Below are positions 24,653-33,697 of a stretch of DNA of 64,000 nucleotides, piece after piece. Source of the DNA: an uncultured Maritimibacter sp. (GTDB lineage: Bacteria; Pseudomonadota; Alphaproteobacteria; Rhodobacterales; Rhodobacteraceae); the NCBI GenBank assembly GCA_913063035.1, contig CAJXYS010000001.1, positions 1 to 64,000 of the forward strand, written 5' to 3'. Numbering within the stretch: position 1 is the first letter of the stretch; every line of letters begins with the position of its first letter. The position numbers were made by a program, and so were the translations under genes. Below the pieces are notes generated by a model. The model had not been told where the DNA came from and did no database searches. It worked only from the letters and a program-made list of their open reading frames with translations.

Positions 24653-25856
24653 TGCCATGTTCGCCGCGCAGCTCGATGCGCTGAGGCAAGAGGGAAACTA
24701 CCGCGTCTTCGCGGAACTCGAGCGCCGCTGCGGCGCCTTTCCCCGGGCCCGCAGCCATGACGAGGACAGCCCCGACGAGGTGACGGTCTGGTGCTCGAAC
24801 GACTATCTCGGCATGGGCCAGCACCCGGCGGTGCGCCAGGTGATGAAGGACGTGATCGACGAATGCGGCACCGGCGCCGGCGGCACGCGCAACATATCGG
24901 GGACGAACAGCCACCATGTCGCGCTCGAGCACGAGCTTGCGGACCTGCATGGCAAGGATGCCGCGCTGCTCTTCACCTCGGGCTACGTCTCGAACTGGGC
25001 CGCGCTCTCGACGCTGGGCAGCCGGCTGCCCGACGCCGTGATCCTGAGCGACGCGCTGAACCACGCCTCGATGATCGAGGGCATCCGCGGCTCACGCGCC
25101 CACAAGGTCATCTGGAAACACAACGACCCCGAGGATCTCGACCGCAAGCTCTCGGCGCTGCCGGTCAACGCGCCAAAGATCGTGGCCTTCGAATCCGTCT
25201 ACTCGATGGATGGCGACATCTGCCCCATGGAGGAGATCATCGAGGTGGCCGAGAAGCACGGGGCCATGACCTATCTGGACGAGGTCCACGCGGTCGGGCT
25301 CTACGGCCCGCGCGGCGGCGGCGTGTCCGAGGAACTGGGGCTCGCCCATCGCATCACGCTGATCGAGGGGACGCTCGGCAAGGCCTTCGGCTGCATGGGC
25401 GGCTACGTGACCGGCTCGGCGGCGCTTTGCGACTTCATCCGTTCCTTCGCCAGCGGCTTCATCTTCACCACCGCCCTGCCCCCGGCCGTGGCGGCGGCCG
25501 CACAGGCCTCGATCGCGCATCTCAAGACCTCGGATACCGAGCGCCGTCTCCAGCGCGAGCGGGTCGCCTACATGCGCGCGCGGCTGGATGCGCAGGGAAT
25601 TCCCCACATGGACAACCCCAGCCACATCATCCCCGTTCCGATCAAGGATCCGGTCAAGTGCCGGATGCTGTCGGATATCCTGATGCGGGACTGGGGCATC
25701 TACGTCCAGCCGATCAACTACCCGACGGTCCCAAAGGGCACCGAGCGGCTGCGCTTCACGCCGGGGCCGCTCCACAGCGAGGCGGATATCGACCATCTGG
25801 TGGCCGCGCTCTCGACCCTTTGGAAGCAATGCGCCATCGCGCACGCGGTCGCCTAG
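24642..25856 (+). CDS. hemA: 5-aminolevulinate synthase HemA
   Basis: The 404-residue PLP enzyme condenses glycine and succinyl-CoA into 5-aminolevulinate, the entry to tetrapyrrole synthesis. The catalytic lysine is Lys247 in [10 protein letters not shown]; other family marks are [20 protein letters not shown] and [15 protein letters not shown]. Its presence inside the cluster ties precursor supply to pigment demand. A ribosome site GGAGGGAC lies within the end of puhE. Confidence 0.96.
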   Translation: MDFDAMFAAQLDALRQEGNYRVFAELERRCGAFPRARSHDEDSPDEVTVWCSNDYLGMGQHPAVRQVMKDVIDECGTGAGGTRNISGTNSHHVALEHELADLHGKDAALLFTSGYVSNWAALSTLGSRLPDAVILSDALNHASMIEGIRGSRAHKVIWKHNDPEDLDRKLSALPVNAPKIVAFESVYSMDGDICPMEEIIEVAEKHGAMTYLDEVHAVGLYGPRGGGVSEELGLAHRITLIEGTLGKAFGCMGGYVTGSAALCDFIRSFASGFIFTTALPPAVAAAAQASIAHLKTSDTERRLQRERVAYMRARLDAQGIPHMDNPSHIIPVPIKDPVKCRMLSDILMRDWGIYVQPINYPTVPKGTERLRFTPGPLHSEADIDHLVAALSTLWKQCAIAHAVA

Positions 25857-25927
25857 ACGGCCGGCCCGTTGACTTGGCGACCAGCGCGCTAGTTTCTTCA
25901 CCCAGTCTTTAGCAGGAGGAGAACACC

Positions 25928-26368
25928 ATGACGCGCGTTATTCCAATGGCCTTCGCGGCTGCAACGCTGGCCTCGCCGGTGTTCGCGGACAACCATGCCT
26001 CCGGCGATCCGGCCGAGGGAGAGCAGGTTTTCCGCCAGTGCAGGGCGTGCCACATGATCGTCGATGACGACGGCAACAACATCCAGCGCGGCGGACGCGT
26101 CGGCCCGAACCTCTATGGTATCGTGGGCCGGACCGCAGGCTCGGTCGAGGGCTTCAACTATTCAGACCTGATGGTCACCGCCGGCGAGCAGGGCCTCGCC
26201 TGGGACGAGGAGAGCTTCGCGGCCTACGTGCAGGACCCGACCGGCTACCTTCAGGAAACGACCGGAGAGTCCGGCCGGGGCAAGATGTCCTACATGGTGC
26301 GCAGCGAGGAAGACGCCATCAACGTCTGGGCGTATCTCGCCTCCGTCAGCCCGGCCCCCGAAAGCTGA
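25928..26368 (+). CDS. cycA: Cytochrome c2
   Basis: The 146-residue periplasmic monoheme cytochrome carries electrons between the bc1 complex and the reaction centre. A signal peptide ends at VFA (about residue 20). The heme motif CRACH covers residues 38-42, and a Met ligand is likely in RGKMSYMV. Insertions near GLAWDEESFAAYVQDPTGYL make it a long c2 type. The ribosome site is AGGAGGAG. A hairpin between this gene and the convergent dxs probably ends transcription. Confidence 0.93.
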   Translation: MTRVIPMAFAAATLASPVFADNHASGDPAEGEQVFRQCRACHMIVDDDGNNIQRGGRVGPNLYGIVGRTAGSVEGFNYSDLMVTAGEQGLAWDEESFAAYVQDPTGYLQETTGESGRGKMSYMVRSEEDAINVWAYLASVSPAPES

Positions 26369-26389
26369 TCGACGGGCCAGCCGTTTCGC

Positions 26390-26419
26390 GGGGCCGTGCC
26401 GGGAAACCGGTGCGGCCCC
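26390..26419. terminator. Bidirectional hairpin between cycA and dxs
   Basis: GGGGCCG-tg-CCGG-GAAA-CCGG-tg-CGGCCCC forms a 13 bp stem (two G-U wobbles) with a GAAA tetraloop. It lies 22 bp past the cycA stop and 17 bp past the dxs stop on the other strand, so it could serve both transcripts. Confidence 0.65.
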
Positions 26420-26435
26420 GTTGCCTTGGCGGCCT

Positions 26436-28364
26436 TCAGCGTGCCGCCGAGAGCGGGTAGACCTTTCCACGCCCGTCGAAGGCGCCGCGCGCGGCCTGGG
26501 CGATGTCGGCGGCCGTCATGCCGGCCTCGGCATACATCTCTTCCGGGCTGGCCTGGTTGATGAGGCGGTCGGGCAGGCAGATGTTGCGGATCGCGAGGCC
26601 CCGGTCGAAGACCCCGTGACGCGCAAGCGCGTGCATCACGATCGATCCGAAACCGCCTTCGGCCCCCTGCTCCACCGTCAGCAGCACCCGGTGGCGTCTC
26701 GCAAGCTGCAGCACCAGGTCGGTGTCGAGCGGCTTGGCAAACCGCGCATCGGCCAGCGTGACGCTGATGCCCTCGGTCGCGAGCGCGTCGGCGGCGGCAC
26801 GGCACGCGCCGAGATGCGCGCCGAAGGAAAGGATCGCCACGTCCTCGCCGTCCCGAAGGATCCGGCCCCGGCCGATATCGAGCACTTCGCCGCGCTCGGG
26901 CAGCGCGGCGCCCGTGCCCGCGCCCCGGGGGTAGCGGAAGGCGATCGGCCCGGCGTCATGGGCCGCGGCGGTCGCGACCATGTGGGTCAGGTCGGCCTCG
27001 TCGGCCGCGGCCATCACCGTGAAGCCCGGCAAGGCGGACAGGTAGCCGATGTCGAAGACACCGGCATGGGTCGGCCCGTCGGCCCCCACCAGCCCGGCCC
27101 GATCGATGGCGAAGCGCACGGGCAGCCCCTGCAGGGCCACGTCATGGACCACCTGGTCGTATCCGCGCTGAAGAAAGGTCGAGTAGATCGCGCAGAAGGG
27201 TTTCAGCCCGCTCGCGGCCATTCCGGCGGCGAATGTCACGGCATGCTGTTCGGCGATCCCCACGTCGAAGACCCGCGCCGGGAAGCGTTCGGCCATGATG
27301 TTGACGCCGGTGCCCGAGGGCATCGCCGCGGTGATCGCCACGATCTCGGGATGGCGCTCGGCCTCGGCGGCGAGGGCCCGACCGAAGACGCTGGTGTAGG
27401 ACGGCGCGGCGGCGGATTTCTTCGCCTGGGTGCCGGTCTCGACGTCGAACTTGCCGACGCCGTGATACTTGTCGGCGCTGGTCTCGGCCGGGACGTAGCC
27501 CTTGCCCTTGACCGTGCAACAGTGGATCAGGACCGGCCCCGTGGCCCGCGCCCGCGCCGCGCGCAGCACGCGCAGAAGCTGGTCCATGTCATGCCCGTCG
27601 ATGGGGCCGACATAGTCGAATCCCAGCTCCTCGAACAGCGTGCCGGACCCGGTCAGCCCCGTCACCAGCTGGCGGGCCCGCCGCGCGCCCTGGCGCACGG
27701 GTTCGGGCATGGCGGCTTCCACGCCCTCGGCAAAGTCGCGCATGCGCGCGAAGGGCTCGTCGGCATAGAGCCGGCTCAGATAAGAGGACATCGCGCCCAC
27801 CGGGGGCGCGATGCTCATCTCGTTGTCGTTCAGGATCACGAAGAGCCGCCGGCCCTCGTGCCCGGCATTGTTCATCGCCTCGTAGGCCATGCCGGCGCTG
27901 ATCGCACCGTCGCCCACCACGGCGATGGCGTCGCCGGTGGCCTGGCCCATGTCGCGCCCGACGGCAAAGCCCAGCGCCGCCGAGATCGAGGTCGAGGAAT
28001 GGGCCGCGCCGAAGGGATCGTAGGGGCTCTCTGCGCGCTTGGTGAACCCCGAGAGCCCATCCTTCTGGCGCAGCGTCCGGATCCGGTCGCGGCGGCCGGT
28101 GAGGATCTTGTGGGGATAGCACTGGTGGCCGACGTCCCAGATCAGCTTGTCCATCGGCGTGTTGAAGACCGCGTGCAGCGCCACCGTCAGCTCGACGACC
28201 CCGAGACTGGAGCCGAGATGGCCGCCGGTCTCCGACACCGCCGAGATGGTCTCGGCGCGCAGGTCGTCGGCCAGCCGTTTCAGATCGCGGTCCGGCATCT
28301 GTCGCAGGTCCGCGGGTCCGGCAACCCGGTCGAGCGTTGGTGTGTTCGGCAGATCCCTGGTCAT
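26436..28364 (-). CDS. dxs: 1-deoxy-D-xylulose-5-phosphate synthase
   Basis: The 642-residue thiamine-diphosphate enzyme makes DXP from pyruvate and glyceraldehyde 3-phosphate, the first step of isoprenoid synthesis. The TPP segment [20 protein letters not shown] and the pyrimidine domain ([37 protein letters not shown]) are clear. It follows pufC in the same direction after a 106 bp gap containing a strong hairpin, so it may be partly insulated from the puf transcript. It supplies prenyl units for carotenoids and the bacteriochlorophyll tail. Confidence 0.95.
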   Translation of the reverse strand: MTRDLPNTPTLDRVAGPADLRQMPDRDLKRLADDLRAETISAVSETGGHLGSSLGVVELTVALHAVFNTPMDKLIWDVGHQCYPHKILTGRRDRIRTLRQKDGLSGFTKRAESPYDPFGAAHSSTSISAALGFAVGRDMGQATGDAIAVVGDGAISAGMAYEAMNNAGHEGRRLFVILNDNEMSIAPPVGAMSSYLSRLYADEPFARMRDFAEGVEAAMPEPVRQGARRARQLVTGLTGSGTLFEELGFDYVGPIDGHDMDQLLRVLRAARARATGPVLIHCCTVKGKGYVPAETSADKYHGVGKFDVETGTQAKKSAAAPSYTSVFGRALAAEAERHPEIVAITAAMPSGTGVNIMAERFPARVFDVGIAEQHAVTFAAGMAASGLKPFCAIYSTFLQRGYDQVVHDVALQGLPVRFAIDRAGLVGADGPTHAGVFDIGYLSALPGFTVMAAADEADLTHMVATAAAHDAGPIAFRYPRGAGTGAALPERGEVLDIGRGRILRDGEDVAILSFGAHLGACRAAADALATEGISVTLADARFAKPLDTDLVLQLARRHRVLLTVEQGAEGGFGSIVMHALARHGVFDRGLAIRNICLPDRLINQASPEEMYAEAGMTAADIAQAARGAFDGRGKVYPLSAAR

Positions 28365-28437
28365 CGCACCCTCCCCTGGGCGGTGGCTCTGGCGTCGCCC
28401 GCGCGACGGGACTCAACGCAAGCGGCGCGATGTGAAA

Positions 28438-28465
28438 CGGGCCGGCGCGCAGCCGCGCCGGCCCG
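28438..28465 (-). terminator. Strong hairpin directly after pufC
   Basis: A perfect 12 bp inverted repeat (CGGGCCGGCGCG / CGCGCCGGCCCG) with loop CAGC starts five bases past the pufC stop on the minus strand. Only a weak T-run follows (CGTTTCAC). It may end the puf transcript or protect its 3' end before dxs. Confidence 0.65.
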
Positions 28466-28470
28466 GAAGC

Positions 28471-29589
28471 TCAGTTGCCGTAGTCCGGCGCCCCCGTCGT
28501 GGCCAGTTCCGGCCAGTCCTTGATGACGTTGGTGCCCTGCAGCGGCTGCTGGTAGCCCTTGTGGCAGGTCTTGCAGGCCGCCTTCGGCGCGTCCGCATGG
28601 ACCGGGCCCAGGCGTTCGGGCGGGTAGAGATCGCGGAGCGGCACGAGATACTCGTTGTTCATCTCCTGCACCATGCCGATCCCGAGGCTCTCGGTCGCCC
28701 ATTGCGGGGTGACCTGGCTGCCGTCGTAGAACGCCCGGCTGTTATGGCAGAACAGGCAGTTCACCCCGAGCGAGTTCGAGACGTAGTTCATCAGCGCGTA
28801 GGTGCGCTCGGCCTGCTGGATGCCCGGATAGTCGTCCTGGCCGGGAATGCCGGCGACCCGGCTCTCGAGATCGTGGACCCCGATCCGGCCATAATCGAGC
28901 AGGTAGGTCTCCAGCGCGTCCGAGGGCAGAGAGGTGTACTGGCTCTGCATCGTCACGCGGTTCTGGTTGCTCGACCAGCCCGAGGTCGCCTCGGTCACCG
29001 GCGTCATCTTGAACCAGATGTCGCTCGGCACGTTCTCGCCGCGATGGCAGGTCATGCAGGTCACGCCCACCTGCTTGTTGGCGTTGACATGCCCGTCCCA
29101 GTTCTCGTTGAAGTTCTGGGTCATCTGGATCATCCGGCGCGCGACGACCTTGGTATAGAGGTTGTCCTCGCCATAGGTCTCGAGCGGCCCGTCGCCGTGG
29201 CAGTAGGCACAGCCTTCCTCGGGCGCGACCCAGCGGGTGATGGCGTTCATCACCCGCAGGAAGTTGCCTTCGGGCACGTCGGCCAGAACCTGGACATTCT
29301 CGTAGACCTCGCCGGCCAGCGGCTCGCCTTCCATCGGCGGATAGGGCGGATCCTCGAGCAGCAGCGCGATGTCCGGGTCCGGCTCGGCCAGGTCGACCTT
29401 GAACTCGGGCACGGACATGCCGGTGCCGCGCGGCCCGGTCTGCATGCTGTCGGTGGCATAGGGCTGGCCCCAGGCCACCAGCATCGTGGCGACGAAGACG
29501 GCGCCCCCGATCGCCCCGATGATGACGGCAGGCCCATAGATGTCGGTGGGATTCTCACGATTCCACTTGTCGAACCATTTGGGAAACAT
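28471..29589 (-). CDS. pufC: Reaction centre tetraheme cytochrome c subunit PufC
   Basis: The 372-residue periplasmic electron donor is bound to the reaction centre. Four CXXCH heme motifs are visible: CAYCH (127-131), CMTCH (178-182), CLFCH (278-282) and CKTCH (339-343). The N-terminus has an uncleaved membrane helix (about 19-40) and no lipobox cysteine, so it is anchored by the helix rather than by lipid. Its presence with no pufX is the roseobacter-type puf layout. It lies 3 bp after pufM. Confidence 0.96.
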   Translation of the reverse strand: MFPKWFDKWNRENPTDIYGPAVIIGAIGGAVFVATMLVAWGQPYATDSMQTGPRGTGMSVPEFKVDLAEPDPDIALLLEDPPYPPMEGEPLAGEVYENVQVLADVPEGNFLRVMNAITRWVAPEEGCAYCHGDGPLETYGEDNLYTKVVARRMIQMTQNFNENWDGHVNANKQVGVTCMTCHRGENVPSDIWFKMTPVTEATSGWSSNQNRVTMQSQYTSLPSDALETYLLDYGRIGVHDLESRVAGIPGQDDYPGIQQAERTYALMNYVSNSLGVNCLFCHNSRAFYDGSQVTPQWATESLGIGMVQEMNNEYLVPLRDLYPPERLGPVHADAPKAACKTCHKGYQQPLQGTNVIKDWPELATTGAPDYGN

Positions 29590-29592
29590 CGC

Positions 29593-30579
29593 TCAGTCCT
29601 CCTGCCCTATGAAGGCCTCGTAGGACCCGTAGCTCTCGTAGCCGTAGGACCCGTCATACATCGGCGCGAAATTGTGCTCCTGCGCCCAGATGAACCAGTT
29701 GTCCACGACCGTTCCGGTGAGCAGGATCCCGATGCCGCCCGTGATGGGGGTCAGGACCGCGAACCACCAGGCCCAGCGGTGAATGCCTTCCATCGTGGCG
29801 TTGAAGCCCATGGTCCAGCGCCAGAACAGCGCCGCGCGTTCGCTTGCCGTGCCCCGGTCGTAGATCTGCTCCAGCTCGCGGTCGCCGCCGAAGCGGGTCA
29901 CGGCCAGGATGGTCGCGCCATGCATCGCGAAGAGCAGGACCGAGCCATAGAGGAACACGATCGAGAGGCAGTGGAAGGGATTGTAGTAGAGGTTCCCGTA
30001 GCGGATCGAGAAAGCCGTGGTCCAGTCGAGATGCGGGAAGATGCCGTAGGGCACCGCCTCGGACCAGCTGCCCATCAGCACCGGGCGGAAGAGCCCCAGC
30101 ACGAGGAACAGCCAGATCGCCGAGGCGAATGCCCAGGCGACGTGCTTGCCCATCTTCTGCTGCTTGGCCAGCAGGTACGACCGCAGCCACCAGGTACAGA
30201 CGCTCACCAGCAGGAAGAAGGAGGCTATGATGTACCACCCGCCATCGTCGAGGGGCGGCATCGACAGGCCATGTTCCGGCCCCGGCGGTTCCAGCGCCAG
30301 CCAGAAGCCCTGGCGCAGGAATTCCGGGATCGACCAGCCGACCTGCGCCAGCATGTTCAGCCCGATGATGTTGAGCCACAGGATCCCCGTGGCCAGGCTG
30401 ATCAGGCCGGTCCAGCCCAGGTAGACCGGGCCGATCTGGGCGTTGCCGATCCAGCCGACGAGCCGGCTGAAGAACGGGGTGATCATCCGTTCCGCGGCCA
30501 TGTTGTTTTCGTTGTCCATGCCCAGTTCCGGGGGACCCTGAACCTGAACCTGGGTGAATATGTTCTGATACTCGATCAT
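29593..30579 (-). CDS. pufM: Reaction centre M subunit PufM
   Basis: The 328-residue five-helix core subunit binds the special pair, QA and the non-heme iron. Diagnostic stretches are [40 protein letters not shown] and [23 protein letters not shown]. It carries a C-terminal tail rich in Tyr and Gly ([21 protein letters not shown]), longer than in Rhodobacter. It lies 3 bp after pufL. Confidence 0.97.
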   Translation of the reverse strand: MIEYQNIFTQVQVQGPPELGMDNENNMAAERMITPFFSRLVGWIGNAQIGPVYLGWTGLISLATGILWLNIIGLNMLAQVGWSIPEFLRQGFWLALEPPGPEHGLSMPPLDDGGWYIIASFFLLVSVCTWWLRSYLLAKQQKMGKHVAWAFASAIWLFLVLGLFRPVLMGSWSEAVPYGIFPHLDWTTAFSIRYGNLYYNPFHCLSIVFLYGSVLLFAMHGATILAVTRFGGDRELEQIYDRGTASERAALFWRWTMGFNATMEGIHRWAWWFAVLTPITGGIGILLTGTVVDNWFIWAQEHNFAPMYDGSYGYESYGSYEAFIGQED

Positions 30580-30582
30580 GTC

Positions 30583-31422
30583 TTACATCCCCACTTGGCT
30601 GGGCCAGATCGGCAGCTCGAGCCACCAGTTCCACCACTCGGGCCAGCCCTTGGTCCAGACGGGTCCGCTGATGATGATGCAGACCGCCGACCAGAATCCG
30701 GCATTGAGCGCCAGCAGCAGGCCGAGCCGGTGGATCCCCAGCGTGCCGACCGAGTAGCCGATGAAGTCACGGAAGAAGGTGTCCTCGTGATCCGGCGTCT
30801 TGGCCTCTTCGCCCTTCTCGGGATTGGCCGCCGACAGGATCAGGCCGCCATGCAGCGCCAGCGCCAGCGTGGTGGTGAAGAAGAAGGTCACCGCCAGCAT
30901 GTGGGCCGGGTTGTAGTGGAAGTGCAGGTAGGCGTAGCCGGTGTTCGACACCCAGTCGAGATGGCTGAAGATACCGTAGGGGAAGCCGTGCCCCCAGGCC
31001 CCCATCAGGAGCGGGCGGAAGACCACGAGCGTCGCGTAGGCGAGGATCGCGAAGCTGAAGGCGATCGGCACGTGATAGCCGATGCCGAGCTTGCGGCAGA
31101 TCTCCACCTCGCGCAGCGCCCAGCTTATGAAGGCGCCGAGCGCGCAGATCGTGATGATCTGCCAGAGCCCGCCTTCCATGAGCGGCGCCAGCCCGAGGCC
31201 GTATTTCAGGTCGGGCGGCGCGATGTTGATGAGCCAGGGGTTGAAGGTTCCCTGGTGGGCCGCGCCCCACAGGATCAGGATCGTCCCGAGGGCGGCGAAG
31301 AAGGCCGTGGTGACCCCGAAGAAGCCCACGTAGAACGGGCCGACCCAGAAGTCGAACAGATCGCCGCCGATCAGCGTCCCTCCGCGGACCCGGTATTTGC
31401 GTTCGAAACTAAGCACCGCCAT
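30583..31422 (-). CDS. pufL: Reaction centre L subunit PufL
   Basis: The 279-residue five-helix subunit binds half of the special pair and QB. The N-terminus [14 protein letters not shown]-like start ([20 protein letters not shown]) and the segment [34 protein letters not shown] are diagnostic. It is preceded by the pufA-pufL intercistronic hairpin. Confidence 0.97.
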   Translation of the reverse strand: MAVLSFERKYRVRGGTLIGGDLFDFWVGPFYVGFFGVTTAFFAALGTILILWGAAHQGTFNPWLINIAPPDLKYGLGLAPLMEGGLWQIITICALGAFISWALREVEICRKLGIGYHVPIAFSFAILAYATLVVFRPLLMGAWGHGFPYGIFSHLDWVSNTGYAYLHFHYNPAHMLAVTFFFTTTLALALHGGLILSAANPEKGEEAKTPDHEDTFFRDFIGYSVGTLGIHRLGLLLALNAGFWSAVCIIISGPVWTKGWPEWWNWWLELPIWPSQVGM

Positions 31423-31492
31423 TTCCGTCGTCTCCGCTTTTCGCGGCCTGTCGGGGCGGGTCCCCGGCGGACCGTTCTATCTCTCTGCGATG

Positions 31493-31520
31493 GCCGCGGG
31501 CGAGCCGACCCGCCCGCGGC
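31493..31520 (-). other. pufA-pufL intercistronic hairpin
   Basis: A perfect 10 bp inverted repeat, GCCGCGGGCG / CGCCCGCGGC, with an 8 nt loop begins 20 bases past the pufA stop. In Rhodobacter a hairpin at this place stabilises the upstream pufBA message and sets the excess of antenna over reaction centre; the same role is inferred here. Confidence 0.8.
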
Positions 31521-31540
31521 AGTCTTGCGTCAGGCGTGGA

Positions 31541-31702
31541 TCAGCGCCCGTACTTCTCAGCGGCGATTTCAAACCAGTTGAAACCGTCGGTGCTGAGCAG
31601 CACGAGATGGATCATCGCCGCGAGCAGGAACAGGAACACGCCCTGCGCCACGAAAACGCGGCGGGGGTCGAAGATCAGCCAGATCTTGTAGAATTTAGCC
31701 AT
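31541..31702 (-). CDS. pufA: Light-harvesting 1 alpha subunit PufA
   Basis: The 53-residue antenna polypeptide was found by direct translation of the minus strand. It reads [20 protein letters not shown], then a single membrane helix with His32 ([10 protein letters not shown]), the bacteriochlorophyll ligand. [16 protein letters not shown] is the LH1 alpha signature. The ribosome site is GAGGAAGGGG. It starts 15 bp after pufB. Confidence 0.96.
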   Translation of the reverse strand: MAKFYKIWLIFDPRRVFVAQGVFLFLLAAMIHLVLLSTDGFNWFEIAAEKYGR

Positions 31703-31717
31703 TTCTCAACCCCTTCC

Positions 31718-31867
31718 TCAGAACCACGGGAACCAGATGAACGTCGCGATGTGCGCGACGACTGCAACCAGCGCGAACAGCCAAAGGCCGCTCATGTACA
31801 CCGAATGCAGTTCCTGGGCCTGCTCGTCTGTGAGACCTGTGAAGGACAGGTCGGATTTATCAGCCAT
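31718..31867 (-). CDS. pufB: Light-harvesting 1 beta subunit PufB
   Basis: The 49-residue antenna polypeptide was found by direct translation of the minus strand. It begins [20 protein letters not shown], has two conserved histidines (21 and 39, the latter being the bacteriochlorophyll ligand in [10 protein letters not shown]), and ends WFPWF. The ribosome site is GGAGGAAAG. It is the first antenna gene after pufQ. Confidence 0.96.
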   Translation of the reverse strand: MADKSDLSFTGLTDEQAQELHSVYMSGLWLFALVAVVAHIATFIWFPWF

Positions 31868-31999
31868 GAACTTTCCTCCGGAACGTTATGCTGACGCCGC
31901 GACCCCCGCGGCCGGGTCCCCCGGGGCCGGATGGCCCCGCGGGAGTCTGTCCGCCCTCACGGGCAGGCAGTCGGTATCTCGGATCACCGGGCAAAAAGC
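31868..31999 (-). promoter_or_regulatory. pufQ-pufB intercistronic region with GC-rich structure
   Basis: This 132 bp non-coding gap between pufQ and pufB can fold: CCCGCGG (31905-31911) pairs with CCGCGGG (31937-31943), and an inner CCGGG/CCCGG pair lies at 31912-31924. It may be a processing or stability element in the superoperon transcript. I see no clear promoter. Confidence 0.4.
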
Positions 32000-32221
32000 T
32001 CAGGCCGAGAAGATGAAAGGCGTGATCCGGTCCGCTTCGGCCCAGGCACGGGCCAGCGGGCCGCGCAGGTTGAGCGTCCGGAACCGCACGATGTCGCGCA
32101 GCCAGCGGAAGCTGCCGAAGGGCAGCGCCAGCAGGAAGATCATCGCGAAATAGACGTGGAACTCGATGCTGCGACCCGAGGATGCGCGCGGGCGCGCCGG
32201 GCTTGATGTGACATCGGTCAT
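32000..32221 (-). CDS. pufQ: PufQ, bacteriochlorophyll-related regulatory/carrier protein
   Basis: The 73-residue protein has one membrane helix (FHVYFAMIFLLALPFGSFRWL) and the conserved end RITPFIFSA. PufQ stimulates early bacteriochlorophyll synthesis, possibly by carrying precursors, in Rhodobacter. It begins 3 bp after bchZ, as in other bchCXYZ-puf superoperons. Confidence 0.92.
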   Translation of the reverse strand: MTDVTSSPARPRASSGRSIEFHVYFAMIFLLALPFGSFRWLRDIVRFRTLNLRGPLARAWAEADRITPFIFSA

Positions 32222-32224
32222 GGA

Positions 32225-33697
32225 TCAGTCCTCCTTGTGAACCGTGCGGGATTCGGGCGAGAGCGCCCGGACCGTTTCGATGGCGACCCGCGTGTCGCCC
32301 TTGCGCAAAGCCGCTTCCTCGGCGGCGTCGCGCAGGCTCTTGGCGGCAGAAATGCGGGTCAGAACAGGGTGGTCGGCGACGATGCGGTCGAGCGCGCGCT
32401 GTGCGTCCTCGTCCCAGGGCAATTCGCGCCGGAGCGGTGTCGGGGTCGCGGCGGCGGCGTCCATCTCGCTGCCGAGCGGCAGGATATGGAACAGCGCATC
32501 GAAGAGGCCGTTGCAGACTTCCTGGAGCAGGTAGGTCGCGCCGGCATAGCCCATCATCGGCGTGCCGGTGGCGCGCCGGATCGCGGCGCCCGGGAAGCTG
32601 GCCGGAATGAAGGCGGGCCGCGGCCCGTGGCCGGCCTGCAGCTCCGCCAGGTACATCTTCTCGTTGATCGAGCCGAGCAGGATCAGCGGACGTTCGCGGG
32701 CGATGAGCGCGCGCACCTCCTCGTTGTCGGTCTTCGCCCCGGCGCAGCGCGCGACCGCGAAGGCACAGGGCAGGCCCAGGTCGCCTTCGAGGAACTTGCG
32801 GATGCCGCGGGCATAGGTCTCGTTCGCGACGATGCCGAACTTGGCGGTGGCGAAGAAATCCTGCGTGACGGACCGCCAGAGATCCCAGACCGGCTTGATC
32901 GTCGAATGCTTCTCGCGCGCGATGAACGGTTCCGGATCGAGATCCAGAAGCTCGCCCAGCTTGCGCAGGAAGAGGGTCGTGCTTTCGACGCCGATCGGCG
33001 CCTGCAGGTAGGGCTTTTCCAGCACCTCGGCCAGGCCGCGGCCGAACTCGCGATACATGCAGATGTTCACGTCGGCGTTGACCAGATCGCGCATCTCGGC
33101 CAGGTGCGCGCCCAGCGGCATCACCATGTTGATCTCGGCGCCGATGCCTTCGACCAGGCGGCGGATCTCGTGCAGGTCGGAGGGCATGTTGAAGGTGCCG
33201 TACATCGGGCCAAGGATATTGACCCGCGGCCTGGCGCCTTCCGCGCGCTTCTTCTCCTTGGGCATTCGGCCCTTGGTCATGCCGAACTCGGTGAAGACCC
33301 AGGTCATCGCGCGGTCGGCGGCCTCCCACTGGTCCTCGTCGATGGTGCGCGGCAGGAAGCGCTGGATATTGGTGCCCTCGGGCGTGACGCCGCCGCCGAT
33401 CATCTCGGCGATGGACCCGGTCACAACGACCGCCGGCAGCGCCGGGTCGAGCGTGCCCCAGGCCCGCTTCATGGCGCCTTCGGTGCCGTCCCGGCCCAGT
33501 TCTTCCTCGCCCAGACCGGTCACCACGATCGGCAGTTCATGCGGCGGCAAGGCGTCGGTGTAGTGCAGGACGGAGGTGACCGGCAGGTTCTCGCAGCCGA
33601 CGGGGCCGTCGATCACGACCTGCAGGCCCTTCACGGCGCAGAAGGCGTAGACCGCCCCCCAGTATCCGCCGGCCCTGTCGTGGTCCTGCACCAGCAT
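32225..33697 (-). CDS. bchZ: Chlorophyllide a reductase subunit BchZ
   Basis: The 490-residue nitrogenase-like subunit pairs with BchY and reduces ring B of chlorophyllide a. The start [31 protein letters not shown] is diagnostic, and the cluster cysteine is in [27 protein letters not shown]. The ATG at 33697 overlaps the bchY stop by one base. Its C-terminus ends 3 bp before pufQ. Confidence 0.96.
   Translation of the reverse strand: MLVQDHDRAGGYWGAVYAFCAVKGLQVVIDGPVGCENLPVTSVLHYTDALPPHELPIVVTGLGEEELGRDGTEGAMKRAWGTLDPALPAVVVTGSIAEMIGGGVTPEGTNIQRFLPRTIDEDQWEAADRAMTWVFTEFGMTKGRMPKEKKRAEGARPRVNILGPMYGTFNMPSDLHEIRRLVEGIGAEINMVMPLGAHLAEMRDLVNADVNICMYREFGRGLAEVLEKPYLQAPIGVESTTLFLRKLGELLDLDPEPFIAREKHSTIKPVWDLWRSVTQDFFATAKFGIVANETYARGIRKFLEGDLGLPCAFAVARCAGAKTDNEEVRALIARERPLILLGSINEKMYLAELQAGHGPRPAFIPASFPGAAIRRATGTPMMGYAGATYLLQEVCNGLFDALFHILPLGSEMDAAAATPTPLRRELPWDEDAQRALDRIVADHPVLTRISAAKSLRDAAEEAALRKGDTRVAIETVRALSPESRTVHKED

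Noticed and set aside
28365-29592. pufX downstream of pufM
   Set aside because: The position is occupied by pufC with four heme motifs; no small single-helix ORF was found between pufM and dxs.
28147-31581. Plus-strand frame of over 1100 codons opposite pufC, pufM and pufL
   Set aside because: Antisense to well-conserved reaction-centre genes; no credible protein features.
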